From CAZLIC01 sp964559535 (lineage in GTDB: Bacteria; Pseudomonadota; Alphaproteobacteria; Rhodobacterales; Rhodobacteraceae), in the NCBI GenBank assembly GCA_964559535.1, contig CAZLIC010000002.1, positions 110,466 through 174,465 of the forward strand: a stretch of DNA of 64,000 nucleotides, given 5' to 3'. Made by a program: the position numbers and the translations under genes. This document shows, in pieces, positions 8,831 through 18,401 of the stretch. The notes under the pieces were generated by a model, which made no database searches, was not told where the DNA came from, and saw only the letters and a program-made list of their open reading frames with translations. The stretch's first letter is position 1; the number at the start of each line of letters is the position of its first letter.

Positions 8831-9274
8831 CTACTCCCGCAGGTCCAGCGCCCGCAGGTCGTCCAACAGGTCCAGCAGGGTTTCCAGCCGCTCTTTCCCG
8901 AACTCCGCCTCGATGCGGGCGAAAATTGCGTTGCTGTGCGCCATGTGATCGCGGATCAGACCCCGCCCCTTGTCGGTGATCGCCACCACCACCTTGCGCC
9001 GGTCGCTCTTTGGCGTGCTGCGCGAAATCAGCCCCTCCTCCTCCATCGGCCGCACCATCCGCGTCAGGCTGGACAACAGAAGGCAGGCTTCGTGCGCCAG
9101 CACCGTCAGTTCCAGCGGCCCCTGTTCCTCCAGCATCCGCAGCACCCGCCACTTCTGCTCGTTCACCCCCGACTCCGCCAGCATCTCGCGGATCGGCCCC
9201 ATGACCGTCTCGCGGGCGCGCAGCAGCGCGATGGGCAGGGAACGGCGGGTCTGGCGCAGGGAGGATCGGGTCAT
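8831..9274 (-). CDS. hpaR: MarR-family regulator HpaR of homoprotocatechuate degradation
   Basis: 147 residues, a MarR winged-helix protein. The opening (RSLPIALLRARETVMGPIR) and the text around the helix-turn-helix (TVLAHEACLLLSSLTRM) and wing (STPKSDRRKVVVAITDKG) fit the HpaR subfamily, which represses the meta-cleavage genes until the aromatic acid is present. It is divergent from hpaF with 97 bases between, and that gap contains a suitable palindrome (9332-9353). The gene ends convergent with the Tm-1-like gene. Confidence 0.9.
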   Translation of the reverse strand: MTRSSLRQTRRSLPIALLRARETVMGPIREMLAESGVNEQKWRVLRMLEEQGPLELTVLAHEACLLLSSLTRMVRPMEEEGLISRSTPKSDRRKVVVAITDKGRGLIRDHMAHSNAIFARIEAEFGKERLETLLDLLDDLRALDLRE

Positions 9275-9317
9275 GCCGCCAGTATCGGCGGGCTTGGCGG
9301 CGGCCTCAAGGGAATCG

Positions 9318-9353
9318 TTGACGCAACGCCGTAATTAGTTAACAAAGCAATTA
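9318..9353 (+). promoter_or_regulatory. hpa promoter -35 and candidate HpaR operator
   Basis: TTGACG at 9318-9323 is a good alphaproteobacterial -35. Downstream, an AT-rich imperfect inverted repeat runs from TAATTAGTT (9332-9340) to AAGCAATTA (9345-9353), 7 of 9 bases paired, covering the place where the -10 should be. MarR proteins bind such AT-rich palindromes. It lies between divergent hpaR and hpaF, so it could control both. Confidence 0.5.
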
Positions 9354-9371
9354 ATGGGAGCGTGACAGGCC

Positions 9372-9760
9372 ATGCCGCACATTCAGATCGACTACTCGCC
9401 GAACCTGGAAGCCCGGCTGGACATTACCACGCTCTGCCGGGTGTTGCGCGATGCGGCGGTGGAAACGGGCATCCTGCCGCTTGCCGGCGTCCGCGTGCGC
9501 GCAACGGCCTGCACCCATGTCGTCATCGCCGACGGCGACCCGCAGCATGCCTTCCTCGACATCTCGCTGCGCCTGCGCGGCGGCCGCACGGCCGAGGCGA
9601 AGGCGCATGCCACCGCCCAGATCTTCGCCGCCGCCGAGGCGTTCTGCGCGGATGTCCTCGCCACCTCGTCGTTCATGCTGTCCTTCGAGATGCGCGACAT
9701 CGACCCCGCGCTGTCTCCGAAAACCTCCTCGATCCGCCGCTACCTGCCGGGAGAGCCGGG

Positions 9761-9764
<4 letters not shown>
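9372..9764 (+). CDS. hpaF: 5-carboxymethyl-2-hydroxymuconate delta-isomerase
   Basis: 130 residues. Pro2 directly follows the initiator Met (MPHIQIDYS), as needed in this tautomerase-type enzyme, where the N-terminal proline is the catalytic base. It isomerises 5-carboxymethyl-2-hydroxymuconate to its oxo form in the homoprotocatechuate meta-cleavage pathway. It is the first gene of the hpaFEDGH run and its stop overlaps the hpaE start (ATGA). GGGAG lies about 11 bases before the ATG, a slightly long spacing. Confidence 0.9.
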
Positions 9765-11266
<1,502 letters not shown>

Positions 11267-11269
11267 CCG

Positions 11270-12250
11270 ATGCCCGTCCCCGCCCCGAACCTGTACCCGC
11301 CCTTCAACATCGTGCGGCTTTCGCATGTCGAACTTGGCGTGACCGATCTGGCGTGGAGCCGGGCGTTCTATGTCGACACGCTGGGCCTGCAGGTGACGCA
11401 CGAAGAACCCGGCGCGATTTACCTGCGCGCCATGGAGGAACGCGGGCACCACTGCATGATCCTGCGGCAGCAGGCGGAGGCGTCTGTCGCGGTCCTGGGG
11501 TTCAAGGTGTGGGACGAGGCCGATCTGGACCGCGCGTCAGAATGGTTCGCGGCCAAAGGGTTGCCGGTGGCCTGGGCCGAAAGGCCGTTCATGGGCCGGG
11601 TGCTGCGCACGCGCGACCCCTGGGGGGCGCCGCTGGAATTCTATGCCCGGATGGACCGCCTGCCGCCGATCCACCAGAAATACACCCTGTACCGCGGCGT
11701 GAAACCCCTTCGCATCGACCACTTCAACCTGTTCTCGTCCAACGTCGATGCCGCCGTGGCCTTCTATGGCGAGATGGGATTCCGCGTCACGGAATACACC
11801 GAGGATGCCGAGAGCGGTCGGCTCTGGGCGGCGTGGATGCACCGCAAGGGCGGCGTGCACGACATGGCCTTCACCAACGGAACCGGCCCGCGCCTGCACC
11901 ACACGGCCTTCTGGGTGCCGACGCCGCTGAACATCATCGACCTTCTGGACCTGATGAGCACCACAGGCTACCTGCCCAACATCGAACGCGGGCCGGGGCG
12001 GCATGGTATCTCGAACGCCTTCTTCCTGTACATCCGCGACAAGGACGGGCACCGGACGGAAATCTACTGCAGCGACTACCAGACCTGCGACCCCGACCTG
12101 GAGCCGATCAAGTGGGACCTGAAGGACCCGCAGCGGCAGACGCTGTGGGGGGCACCCGCGCCGCGGTCGTGGTTCGAGCTGGGATCGCGGTTCGACGGCG
12201 CGGTCTTGGCCGACAGCGACCTGAAGGCAACGCCGATCGTGGCGCCTTGA
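11270..12250 (+). CDS. hpaD: 3,4-dihydroxyphenylacetate 2,3-dioxygenase (extradiol, type I)
   Basis: 326 residues with two vicinal-oxygen-chelate modules. The metal ligands can be placed at His151 (RIDHFNLF), His211 (LHHTAFWV) and Glu264 (RTEIYCSDY), nearly the same numbering as in the characterised Brevibacterium and Arthrobacter homoprotocatechuate dioxygenases (155/214/267). It opens the ring of homoprotocatechuate next to the hydroxyls using Fe(II) or Mn(II) and O2. It belongs to the VOC type, not the LigB type found in E. coli HpaD. A palindromic repeat separates it from hpaG. Confidence 0.93.
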   Translation: MPVPAPNLYPPFNIVRLSHVELGVTDLAWSRAFYVDTLGLQVTHEEPGAIYLRAMEERGHHCMILRQQAEASVAVLGFKVWDEADLDRASEWFAAKGLPVAWAERPFMGRVLRTRDPWGAPLEFYARMDRLPPIHQKYTLYRGVKPLRIDHFNLFSSNVDAAVAFYGEMGFRVTEYTEDAESGRLWAAWMHRKGGVHDMAFTNGTGPRLHHTAFWVPTPLNIIDLLDLMSTTGYLPNIERGPGRHGISNAFFLYIRDKDGHRTEIYCSDYQTCDPDLEPIKWDLKDPQRQTLWGAPAPRSWFELGSRFDGAVLADSDLKATPIVAP

Positions 12251-12256
12251 GACGGC

Positions 12257-12305
12257 CCCGGGGGCTCTGCCCCCGGACCCCCGAGGGTACTTTTGCAAAG
12301 ATGAG
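12257..12305 (+). repeat. GC-rich hairpin repeat, copy 1 (second copy near 63457-63502)
   Basis: A perfect 8-bp stem with 3-base loop, CCGGGGGC-TCT-GCCCCCGG (12258-12276), is followed by ACCCCCGAGGGTAC and a tail with TTTTGCAAAGATGAGAG. The same succession (hairpin, ACCCC, GGGTACTT, GCAA, TGA) occurs at 63457-63502 in the same orientation. It sits between hpaD and hpaG; its purine-rich tail (GAGAGA) doubles as the hpaG ribosome-binding region. Confidence 0.7.
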
Positions 12306-12315
12306 AGACACGGGA

Positions 12316-13176
12316 ATGCAGGATCGGCTGGCGACGGTTAGGGTTGACGGGCAGCGCGTGTGGGGCGTGGTTGCGCCTCGGGGTTTCGTGGCGCTGTCGC
12401 CAAAGTTTCCGCAGTGGCCCACCTTGCGCGGGGTGATTGCGGCGGGGGCGATTGCGGAAGTGCTGGAGGCGGCGCGGGGGCGGGGCGTGACGCATGCCGA
12501 TGGCAGCTTTGCCTGGGATATTCCGATCCTCGACCCCGAGAAGATCATCTGTGTGGGCGTCAACTTTCCCGACCGGAATGCCGAGTACAAGGACGGGCTG
12601 GACGCCCCGCCCAACATGTCGCTGTTCCCGCGGTTCCCGCGGTCGTTCACGGGCCATGGGCAGCCGCTGATCCGCCCGCCGGAAAGCCCGCAGCTGGACT
12701 ATGAGGGCGAGGTGGCGGTGGTGATCGGGCGCGGCGGGCGGCGCATTCCCGAGGCCGAGGCGCTGGGCCACATCGCCGCGCTGACCCTGTGCAACGAAGG
12801 CACCATCCGCGACTGGGTGCGCCACGCGAAATTCAACGTGACGCAGGGCAAGAACTGGGACCGCTCGGGCGGCATGGGGCCGTGGCTGGTGCCCTTTACC
12901 GACCCGGCGCAGATTACCGACATCGCGCTTGAAACCCGGGTGAACGGCGAGGTGCGCCAGCAGGACCGGACCGGGCGGATGCTGTTCCCGGTGGCGCGGC
13001 AGATCGCCTATATCAGCACCTTCACCACGCTGGTGCCCGGCGACATCATCGTCACCGGCACGCCCACCGGCGCGGGCGCGCGGTTCGACCCGCCGCGCTG
13101 GCTGAAGCCCGGCGATGTGGTCGAGGTGACGGCCGAGGGCATCGGAACGCTGGTGAACACGGTGGCCGACGAATGA
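12316..13176 (+). CDS. hpaG: Fumarylacetoacetate-hydrolase-family isomerase/decarboxylase of the homoprotocatechuate pathway
   Basis: 286 residues with one FAH domain. The metal-binding acidic cluster is seen in LDYEGEVAVVIG, and FNVTQGKNWD, TPTGAG and the LKPGDVVEVTAEGIG end are family hallmarks. It would decarboxylate 5-oxopent-3-ene-1,2,5-tricarboxylate and/or isomerise the product. The ATG at 12316 is preferred because GAGAGA lies 8-13 bases ahead of it; an ATG at 12301 is in frame but has no RBS. The E. coli enzyme is a tandem of two such domains, while here only one copy is encoded. It overlaps hpaH by 4 bases. Confidence 0.88.
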   Translation: MQDRLATVRVDGQRVWGVVAPRGFVALSPKFPQWPTLRGVIAAGAIAEVLEAARGRGVTHADGSFAWDIPILDPEKIICVGVNFPDRNAEYKDGLDAPPNMSLFPRFPRSFTGHGQPLIRPPESPQLDYEGEVAVVIGRGGRRIPEAEALGHIAALTLCNEGTIRDWVRHAKFNVTQGKNWDRSGGMGPWLVPFTDPAQITDIALETRVNGEVRQQDRTGRMLFPVARQIAYISTFTTLVPGDIIVTGTPTGAGARFDPPRWLKPGDVVEVTAEGIGTLVNTVADE

Positions 13177-13973
13177 CCGCGGACGAGATTCAGGCGGCGG
13201 CGGCGGCCCTTCTGCAGGCAGAACAGACAGGGCGGCAGACCGGCCTTCTGTCGCTGGCCCATCCGGGGATGACGCTGGACGATGCCTATGCCGTGCAGGC
13301 GGCGCTGGTCGCGCGGAAGCTTGCCATGGGGCGGCGCGGGATCGGCTGGAAGATCGGGTTGACCAGCCGCGCGATGCAAAGCCAGCTGGGCATCGACACG
13401 CCCGACAGCGGCATCCTTCTGGACGACATGCGCTTTGCCGATGGCGCCACCGTGCCCGCGGGCCGCTTCATTGCGCCGCGGGTCGAGGCCGAGATCGCCT
13501 TCCTGATGCGGGCGCCGCTGGCGGGCCGCGGCGCAACGCGCGACGACGTGCTGGCCGCGACCGGTGCGGTGGCACCTTCGCTGGAAATCCTTGACACCCG
13601 CATTGTCCGGGCCGACCCGGCCACCGGCGCGGCGCGGCGCATCTTCGACACGGTGGCCGACAATGCCGCCAACGCGGGCATCGTGCTGGGAACCGCGCGG
13701 CATGCACCCGCTGCCGTCGACCTGCGCTGGGTCGGCGCCATCGTGAAGCGCGACGGGGTGGTCGAGGAAACCGGCCTGGGTGCCGGCGTGCTGGATGATC
13801 CGGTGACGGGCATCCTGTGGCTGGTGCACCGTCTGGCGCAGTACGGGCAGGGGCTGGCGGCGGGTGACATCGTGCTGTCGGGCAGCTTTGTGCGCGCCAT
13901 CGAGGCCTCGCCGGGCAGCCGGTTCCAAGCCGACTTCGGGGGGTTCGGGCAGGTTTCCGTCAGCTTTGCCTAG
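13173..13973 (+). CDS. hpaH: 2-oxo-hepta-3-ene-1,7-dioate hydratase
   Basis: 266 residues, hydratase/decarboxylase family related to MhpD and FAH. Signature stretches are GWKIGLTSRAMQ, DSGILLDDM and the metal site in PRVEAEIAFLM. It adds water to 2-oxohept-3-ene-1,7-dioate, giving the substrate for aldolase HpaI, which is not encoded in this window. ATGA overlap with hpaG shows coupling. It ends 3 bases short of the convergent TetR gene, leaving no room for a separate terminator. Confidence 0.92.
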   Translation: MTADEIQAAAAALLQAEQTGRQTGLLSLAHPGMTLDDAYAVQAALVARKLAMGRRGIGWKIGLTSRAMQSQLGIDTPDSGILLDDMRFADGATVPAGRFIAPRVEAEIAFLMRAPLAGRGATRDDVLAATGAVAPSLEILDTRIVRADPATGAARRIFDTVADNAANAGIVLGTARHAPAAVDLRWVGAIVKRDGVVEETGLGAGVLDDPVTGILWLVHRLAQYGQGLAAGDIVLSGSFVRAIEASPGSRFQADFGGFGQVSVSFA

Positions 13974-13976
13974 AGC

Positions 13977-14594
13977 CTAGCGGTCGGGCGGCAGAAGGCC
14001 CAACCCGCGCAGGTAGATGCCGATGCCCGCTTCCAGCAGGTCTTCGGCCGACCAGGGCGTGCGGCCGGTCCCGCGGGCGAACAACTCGACAATCCCGTGG
14101 CTCATCGCCCAGATATGGGCCGAGAACATGCTGGGCGGCGGACGGCGGCCCGCGGGCAGGTGTTCGGACAGCCGCGCGGCGGCCCGTTCCAGCACCGCCC
14201 GCGCGCGTTCGGCCACGGCATGCAGCCCCGGATGCGCCCGCATGTCCAGCCCGGATTCGAACATCGCCTTGTAGTGGCCGGGGTACTTGCGGGCGAAGGC
14301 CAGATAGGCGCGCCCCGTAGCCTCGAAGGCCGCCAGCGCGCTGGGCTTGCCATCGTCATAGGCGTATTCCAGAAGTGCCGCGAAGATGTCATAGCCCTGC
14401 CGGGCCACTTCGGCCAGCAGGTCCTCGCGCCCGGCGAAATGGCGGTACACCGCGGCGGGCGTCACATCCACCGCCTTGGCGGCCTCGGACAGGGTAAACC
14501 CCTGCGGGCCCTGCACCTCGATCAGCTTCAGCGCCGCCTCGACCAGCGCCTGCCGCAGGTTGCCGTGGTGATAGCCGCGCTTGCCTTCGGTCAT
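13977..14594 (-). CDS. TetR-family transcriptional regulator
   Basis: 205 residues. The N-terminal helix-turn-helix is clear (ALVEAALKLIEVQG, FTLSEAAKAVDVTPAAVYRHF at about 27-47), followed by an all-helical ligand domain of TetR type with an AFARKYPGHYKAMFE stretch, as in the WHG-domain group. It starts 6 bases after the PPK2 stop, so it is probably co-transcribed with it. The target genes are unknown; autoregulation of the ppk2-tetR unit is the simplest guess. Confidence 0.88.
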   Translation of the reverse strand: MTEGKRGYHHGNLRQALVEAALKLIEVQGPQGFTLSEAAKAVDVTPAAVYRHFAGREDLLAEVARQGYDIFAALLEYAYDDGKPSALAAFEATGRAYLAFARKYPGHYKAMFESGLDMRAHPGLHAVAERARAVLERAAARLSEHLPAGRRPPPSMFSAHIWAMSHGIVELFARGTGRTPWSAEDLLEAGIGIYLRGLGLLPPDR

Positions 14595-14600
14595 CTGGGG

Positions 14601-15482
14601 TCAGTCGCCACGGCCGTCCGACCAGATGTCGGGCCCGCCCACGACCTTCGGATCGGGCACACCGACAACTGCATCGTCCCGCCCCGTGTAATCGACCGAG
14701 GACAGGATCTTGCGGATCACCTCCAGCCGCGCGCGCTTCTTGTCATCGGCCCGAACCACCGTCCAGGGCGCAAGGTCGGTGTGGCTGTGCCGGAAGGTCT
14801 CGCCGATGGCGGCGGTGTAGTCGTCCCACTTCGCCAGCCCGTCGACGTCGATCTGGCTCAGCTTCCACTGCTTCAGCGGGTCGCCCTCGCGGTCAAGGAA
14901 CCGGCGCAGCTGTTCGGCCCGGCCCACGTCCAGCCAGAGCTTGATCAGCGTGATGCCTTCCTCGACCAGCATCGTCTCGAACGCGGGCAGCTGGTGAAAG
15001 AAATGCGCCCGCGCGTCCGGCTTGCAGAAGCCGAAGACATGCTCGACGATGGCCCGGTTGTACCAGCTGCGGTCGAACAGGGCGATCTCTCCGGCTGCAG
15101 GCAGGCGGGCGATGTAGCGCTGGAAGTACCATTCGCGCGCCTCGCGGTCGGTCGGTTTCGACAGCGCCACGATCTGCGCGCTGCGCGGGTTCATGTTCTC
15201 GCGCACCCGCTCGATGGCGCCACCCTTGCCGGCCGCGTCGCGCCCCTCGAACACCAGCGCGATACGCTTGCCGGTGGCCACCACATCGGCATGTAGGCGC
15301 ACCAGCTGGCGCTGCAGCGCCTCGATCTGGGTGTCATAGTCCTTCGACTTCATCTCGGCGTCGTAGGGGTACGACTTCGAGAAGACCGGGTCCTTGCCCG
15401 CCTTCTCGACAGCCTTGCGCACCCATTTCGGCGCGCCTTCGCGGAAATAGCGGCTGATCGCCCCGTCAAACGGCAGGTCCAT
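14601..15482 (-). CDS. ppk2: Polyphosphate kinase 2 (PPK2 family)
   Basis: 293 residues. The P-loop GRDAAGKGG is at 80-88 and the Walker B/lid motif FDRSWYNR at 136-143, both diagnostic of PPK2, which moves phosphate between polyphosphate and nucleotides in the cytoplasm. Length and the GxP-like LWLDVGRAEQLRRF region fit the one-domain class. Start 15482 is preferred to the ATG at 15488 because the GGGGGA run sits 6 bases before the former and touches the latter. The open frame continuing upstream to 16004 is antisense or overlap noise. Confidence 0.92.
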   Translation of the reverse strand: MDLPFDGAISRYFREGAPKWVRKAVEKAGKDPVFSKSYPYDAEMKSKDYDTQIEALQRQLVRLHADVVATGKRIALVFEGRDAAGKGGAIERVRENMNPRSAQIVALSKPTDREAREWYFQRYIARLPAAGEIALFDRSWYNRAIVEHVFGFCKPDARAHFFHQLPAFETMLVEEGITLIKLWLDVGRAEQLRRFLDREGDPLKQWKLSQIDVDGLAKWDDYTAAIGETFRHSHTDLAPWTVVRADDKKRARLEVIRKILSSVDYTGRDDAVVGVPDPKVVGGPDIWSDGRGD

Positions 15483-15547
15483 GGTCATCCCCCAGTTGTC
15501 GCCCCTGTGTTTTCGCCACGTTAGGCCCGCCCCGGCCCCTTGCGCAA

Positions 15548-16495
15548 TCAGTTGCTTGCCAGCCTGCGCACGGCATCGACCACCACCTGCGGGTGGCTGT
15601 GGTGCGGCATGTGCCCGGCGCCTTCGATCAGCGTGACGGTCACGCGCGGCGCGGTGCGCGCCAGGGGTTCGGGGTGGATGCTGGCATAGACCGTGCTGTC
15701 GGCGGTGCCGTGCACGGCATGCACCTGCACATCCATTGCCGGATAGCGCGCGGCCATGCCCACCACGAAGGGCCGCAGGTTCAGCACCTGCCGCCCGTTG
15801 GCCCGCAGCGACGCCCGGCGCAGCGTCAGGCCGGGGCCGATATGGTCGGCATAGCCGGGCGGAACCGCGGCGGGTGCAAAGGTTTCCGCAACCGACGCAG
15901 CCACCTGGCCTGGCGAAGCGAAGGCGCTGATCACCGGCACCGCCAGCGCCCGGCCCCATGTGCTGCCCGTCAGGTGATACCACCGGTCCAGCCCGCCCGG
16001 CCACGGCATGGCCACGCCTGCCACCGACACGACCCCCGCCACATCGCCCGCCAGCGCCCAGGCCAGCGCCACGATGCCGCCATAGCTGTGGCCCAGCACG
16101 ACGGGGCGCACGATGCCCAGCTGCGCGGCCGCCTTGCGCAAGTGTCCTGCCTGAACCTCCGGGTCCTCGGCGCCGTCCACCCAGTCCGTCCAGCCAAGGC
16201 CCGGCCGGTCGAACGCCGTCACCCGTGCGAAACCGGCCAGCCGACCCATCAGGCCAAACGAAAAGTCGCGCAGGTTGCCGCCGGCCCCGTGGATCAGCAC
16301 CACATCCGGCCCCTGCCCCGTGGTCAGCGCATGCACCCGTGCGCCATCGACCTGCAAGAGCCGACCGACCGGCGGGTAGGCCGCCGCCGCCGCCGCCTCG
16401 CGGCCTGCCGCACGCTGTGCGACAAACACGCCGCCTCCCAGCGCCGCAACCCCCGCCATTGCCGCGGCGCTAAGCACCGATCTGCGCGATATCAT
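15548..16495 (-). CDS. Alpha/beta hydrolase with Tat-like signal
   Basis: 315 residues. The N-terminus MISRRSVLSAAAMAGVAALG has a twin-arginine motif (SRRSVL) and hydrophobic stretch, so export by Tat is likely. The mature part is an alpha/beta hydrolase with oxyanion loop HGAGG (69-73), nucleophile Ser137 in GHSYGG, and a late GAGHMPHHSHP containing the catalytic His. The start at 16495 lies inside metA, overlapping its 3' end by 26 bases in another frame, which suggests coupling. A more upstream start would give an extra 13 residues before the signal and is unlikely. Substrate unknown. Confidence 0.85.
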   Translation of the reverse strand: MISRRSVLSAAAMAGVAALGGGVFVAQRAAGREAAAAAAYPPVGRLLQVDGARVHALTTGQGPDVVLIHGAGGNLRDFSFGLMGRLAGFARVTAFDRPGLGWTDWVDGAEDPEVQAGHLRKAAAQLGIVRPVVLGHSYGGIVALAWALAGDVAGVVSVAGVAMPWPGGLDRWYHLTGSTWGRALAVPVISAFASPGQVAASVAETFAPAAVPPGYADHIGPGLTLRRASLRANGRQVLNLRPFVVGMAARYPAMDVQVHAVHGTADSTVYASIHPEPLARTAPRVTVTLIEGAGHMPHHSHPQVVVDAVRRLASN

Positions 16496-17390
16496 AGGGC
16501 GTGGACTGGTAGATCTCGTTGATCCAGTTGCCATAGAGCAAATGCGCGTGGCTGCGCCAGCGGTTCAGCGGCGGGCGCGACGGGTCGTCCTCGGGGTAAT
16601 AGTTGTCGGGCACGTTGATCGGCGTGCCGTTGGCCATGTCGCGGTCGTATTCCTGTTTCAGCGTCTCGCTGTCGTATTCGAAGTGGTTGAAGATATACAG
16701 CGCCCGATGCCGCTGATCCTCGACCAGACAGGGCCCGGTCTCGGCTGACCCCAGCAGGATCCGCATTCCGGCCGCCTCGATCTCGGCCGTGCGCATCTCG
16801 GTCCAGCGGCTGACCGGGATCACGAAGTCGTCCGAGAAGCCGCGCAGATACGGCGAGGTCGGCGCCAGGTTGCGGTGGCGGAAGCAGCCAAAGGCCTTGG
16901 CGTCCAGCATGTGCTTGCTCACGCCATGGAAGTGATAGGCCATGGCCATGCCCCCCCAGCACACGCCGAAGGTGGACTGCACATGCGTCTGCGTCCAGTC
17001 CATCACCTGGCGCAGCTCGCCCCAGTAGGTGACGTCCTCGAAGGCCAGATGTTCGATCGGCGCACCGGTGATGATGAAACCGTCAAACTTCTCGCCGCTG
17101 CCCGCCACCTCGGCGAAGGGGCGATAGAAGGTTTCCATATGGGCGGCGGCGGTGTTCTTTGTCTGGTGTTCGGTCATGCGGATCAGCTGCAGGTCGATCT
17201 GCAGCGGCGTGGCACCGATCAGCCGGGCGAACTGGTTCTCGGTCTGAATCTTCTTCGGCATCAGGTTCAGAAGCCCGATGCGCAGCGGGCGGATGTCCTG
17301 CCGCGCCGCGCGTTCGGGCGACATCACCATCACGCCCTCGCGGCGCAGGACGTCATAGGCAGGCAGGGTTTCGGGAAGCGTGATGGGCAT
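16470..17390 (-). CDS. metAA: Homoserine O-acyltransferase MetA, probably acetyl-CoA dependent
   Basis: 306 residues, full length. The nucleophile is Cys144 in FGVCWGGM, and the catalytic His/Glu pair is in FNHFEYD. In the GAPIEHLAF loop the residue equivalent to position 111 is Glu113; published work on Bacillus cereus MetA links Glu here to acetyl-CoA and Gly (E. coli) to succinyl-CoA, so this enzyme should make O-acetylhomoserine. It is the first committed step to methionine. It lies 29 bases after the ATPase gene, which leaves no space for a SAM riboswitch leader. Confidence 0.93.
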   Translation of the reverse strand: MPITLPETLPAYDVLRREGVMVMSPERAARQDIRPLRIGLLNLMPKKIQTENQFARLIGATPLQIDLQLIRMTEHQTKNTAAAHMETFYRPFAEVAGSGEKFDGFIITGAPIEHLAFEDVTYWGELRQVMDWTQTHVQSTFGVCWGGMAMAYHFHGVSKHMLDAKAFGCFRHRNLAPTSPYLRGFSDDFVIPVSRWTEMRTAEIEAAGMRILLGSAETGPCLVEDQRHRALYIFNHFEYDSETLKQEYDRDMANGTPINVPDNYYPEDDPSRPPLNRWRSHAHLLYGNWINEIYQSTPYDIAQIGA

Positions 17391-17419
17391 GGCTTGAACT
17401 TCTTTCGGGACGTGCTGAC

Positions 17420-18289
17420 CTAGACGCGGGACATGCGGCGTTCAATGGCCGCGCACATGAGCTTGTCGAAGTCACCCGGCGTCACAACCTGCGCCACCTC
17501 GTCGGCAGACACCGTCACGCCCCACTCCGCCATCTTGGCATAGCGCGGCCGCCGTTCGTTCAGCGCGCGGGCAAAGGTAAAGCGGATGAACCCGTCCGGG
17601 TCTGCCGATTCTTCGGAAAACCCGTGTGTTGCAAGGTATTCTTCCCAGACTGCATGAAGAAATTCGGGGCGGTAGTACATGGGCTTCGGCGACACCTGCG
17701 CGCGGCGGATCAGCTCCGCGGTATGCGCCTCGGTCCCCTCGATCCAGACCATCAGCAGCGATTGCGACAGGTCGGTCATCACCGGATCGGCCGGGTTCCA
17801 GGGGTCCACCACCTCGCAGATCGACCCCGAGGTGTCGCACACGAAATGCGGATAGCCATAGATGTCCTGCGCGCGCTCGATGAACCGGCGGGTGTCCAGC
17901 ATCGACGCCACCTCGGCCTCGCGATGCTGTGCCTGCCGCTTCATGTACTCGCCAAAGGCCAGGCCGCCCTTCGCCGGATCACCCGGCTTGCCCAGGTAGG
18001 TCGACAGCGGCGCCAGGTTCTCGAAGGCGATGTTCGACCCGATGTAGACACTGTCGGTCATCAAGAGCTCGCGCAGCAGCGGAACCTTCATCGCCTCGCG
18101 CTTGAAGTTGTCGGCGATGCGTTCGCCCATGTAGCGGGTGCCGATGCGGTAATCGACCGAGTAGTGGAACCATCCGCCCGCGCCGCGCAGCATGGCCGAC
18201 AGCCGGGTTTTGCCCAGCCCCGACATGCCAAACAGCATCACCCGCTTTTGCGCGGCCCCGCGCCAGTCTGCCGCACCTGCGTAAATCAT
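17420..18289 (-). CDS. P-loop ATPase of unknown role upstream of metA
   Basis: 289 residues. A Walker A loop GMSGLGKT stands at 21-28, followed by text with HYSVDYRIGTRYMGERI and a later HFVCDTSGSICEVVD. It looks like a stand-alone soluble NTPase or kinase-like protein; I do not recognise a characterised family member. The start at 18289 (MIYAGAADWRG) is chosen because the frame upstream has no homology-like character and runs through the terminator of the preceding gene. It is followed 29 bases later by metA, so a link to methionine metabolism is possible but unproven. Confidence 0.75.
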   Translation of the reverse strand: MIYAGAADWRGAAQKRVMLFGMSGLGKTRLSAMLRGAGGWFHYSVDYRIGTRYMGERIADNFKREAMKVPLLRELLMTDSVYIGSNIAFENLAPLSTYLGKPGDPAKGGLAFGEYMKRQAQHREAEVASMLDTRRFIERAQDIYGYPHFVCDTSGSICEVVDPWNPADPVMTDLSQSLLMVWIEGTEAHTAELIRRAQVSPKPMYYRPEFLHAVWEEYLATHGFSEESADPDGFIRFTFARALNERRPRYAKMAEWGVTVSADEVAQVVTPGDFDKLMCAAIERRMSRV

Positions 18290-18339
18290 CGCCCGCCCCT
18301 TGCCGATACCCCGGCTTATCCTGCGGGCCGCACAAGGAA

Positions 18340-18370
18340 AAGCCCCGCCGCGGGCTGCGCGGCGGGGCTT
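18340..18370 (-). terminator. Rho-independent terminator of the fadL-like gene
   Basis: A perfect 12-bp stem, AAGCCCCGCCGC (18340-18351) with GCGGCGGGGCTT (18359-18370), 7-base loop. Read on the minus strand it ends in GGGGCTTTTCCTTG, a short T-rich tail. It stands 32 bases after the porin stop codon and ahead of the ATPase gene. Confidence 0.75.
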
Positions 18371-18401
18371 GCTGACAGCACCTGTGCTGCCGGACGAGAC
18401 C

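Noticed and set aside
12301..12315. hpaG start at the ATG at 12301
   Set aside because: No RBS in front of it, since it lies in the tail of the repeat; the ATG at 12316 has GAGAGA at normal spacing.
17391..17419. SAM riboswitch ahead of metA
   Set aside because: Only 29 bases separate metA from the previous stop and none of the SAM-II landmarks are visible.
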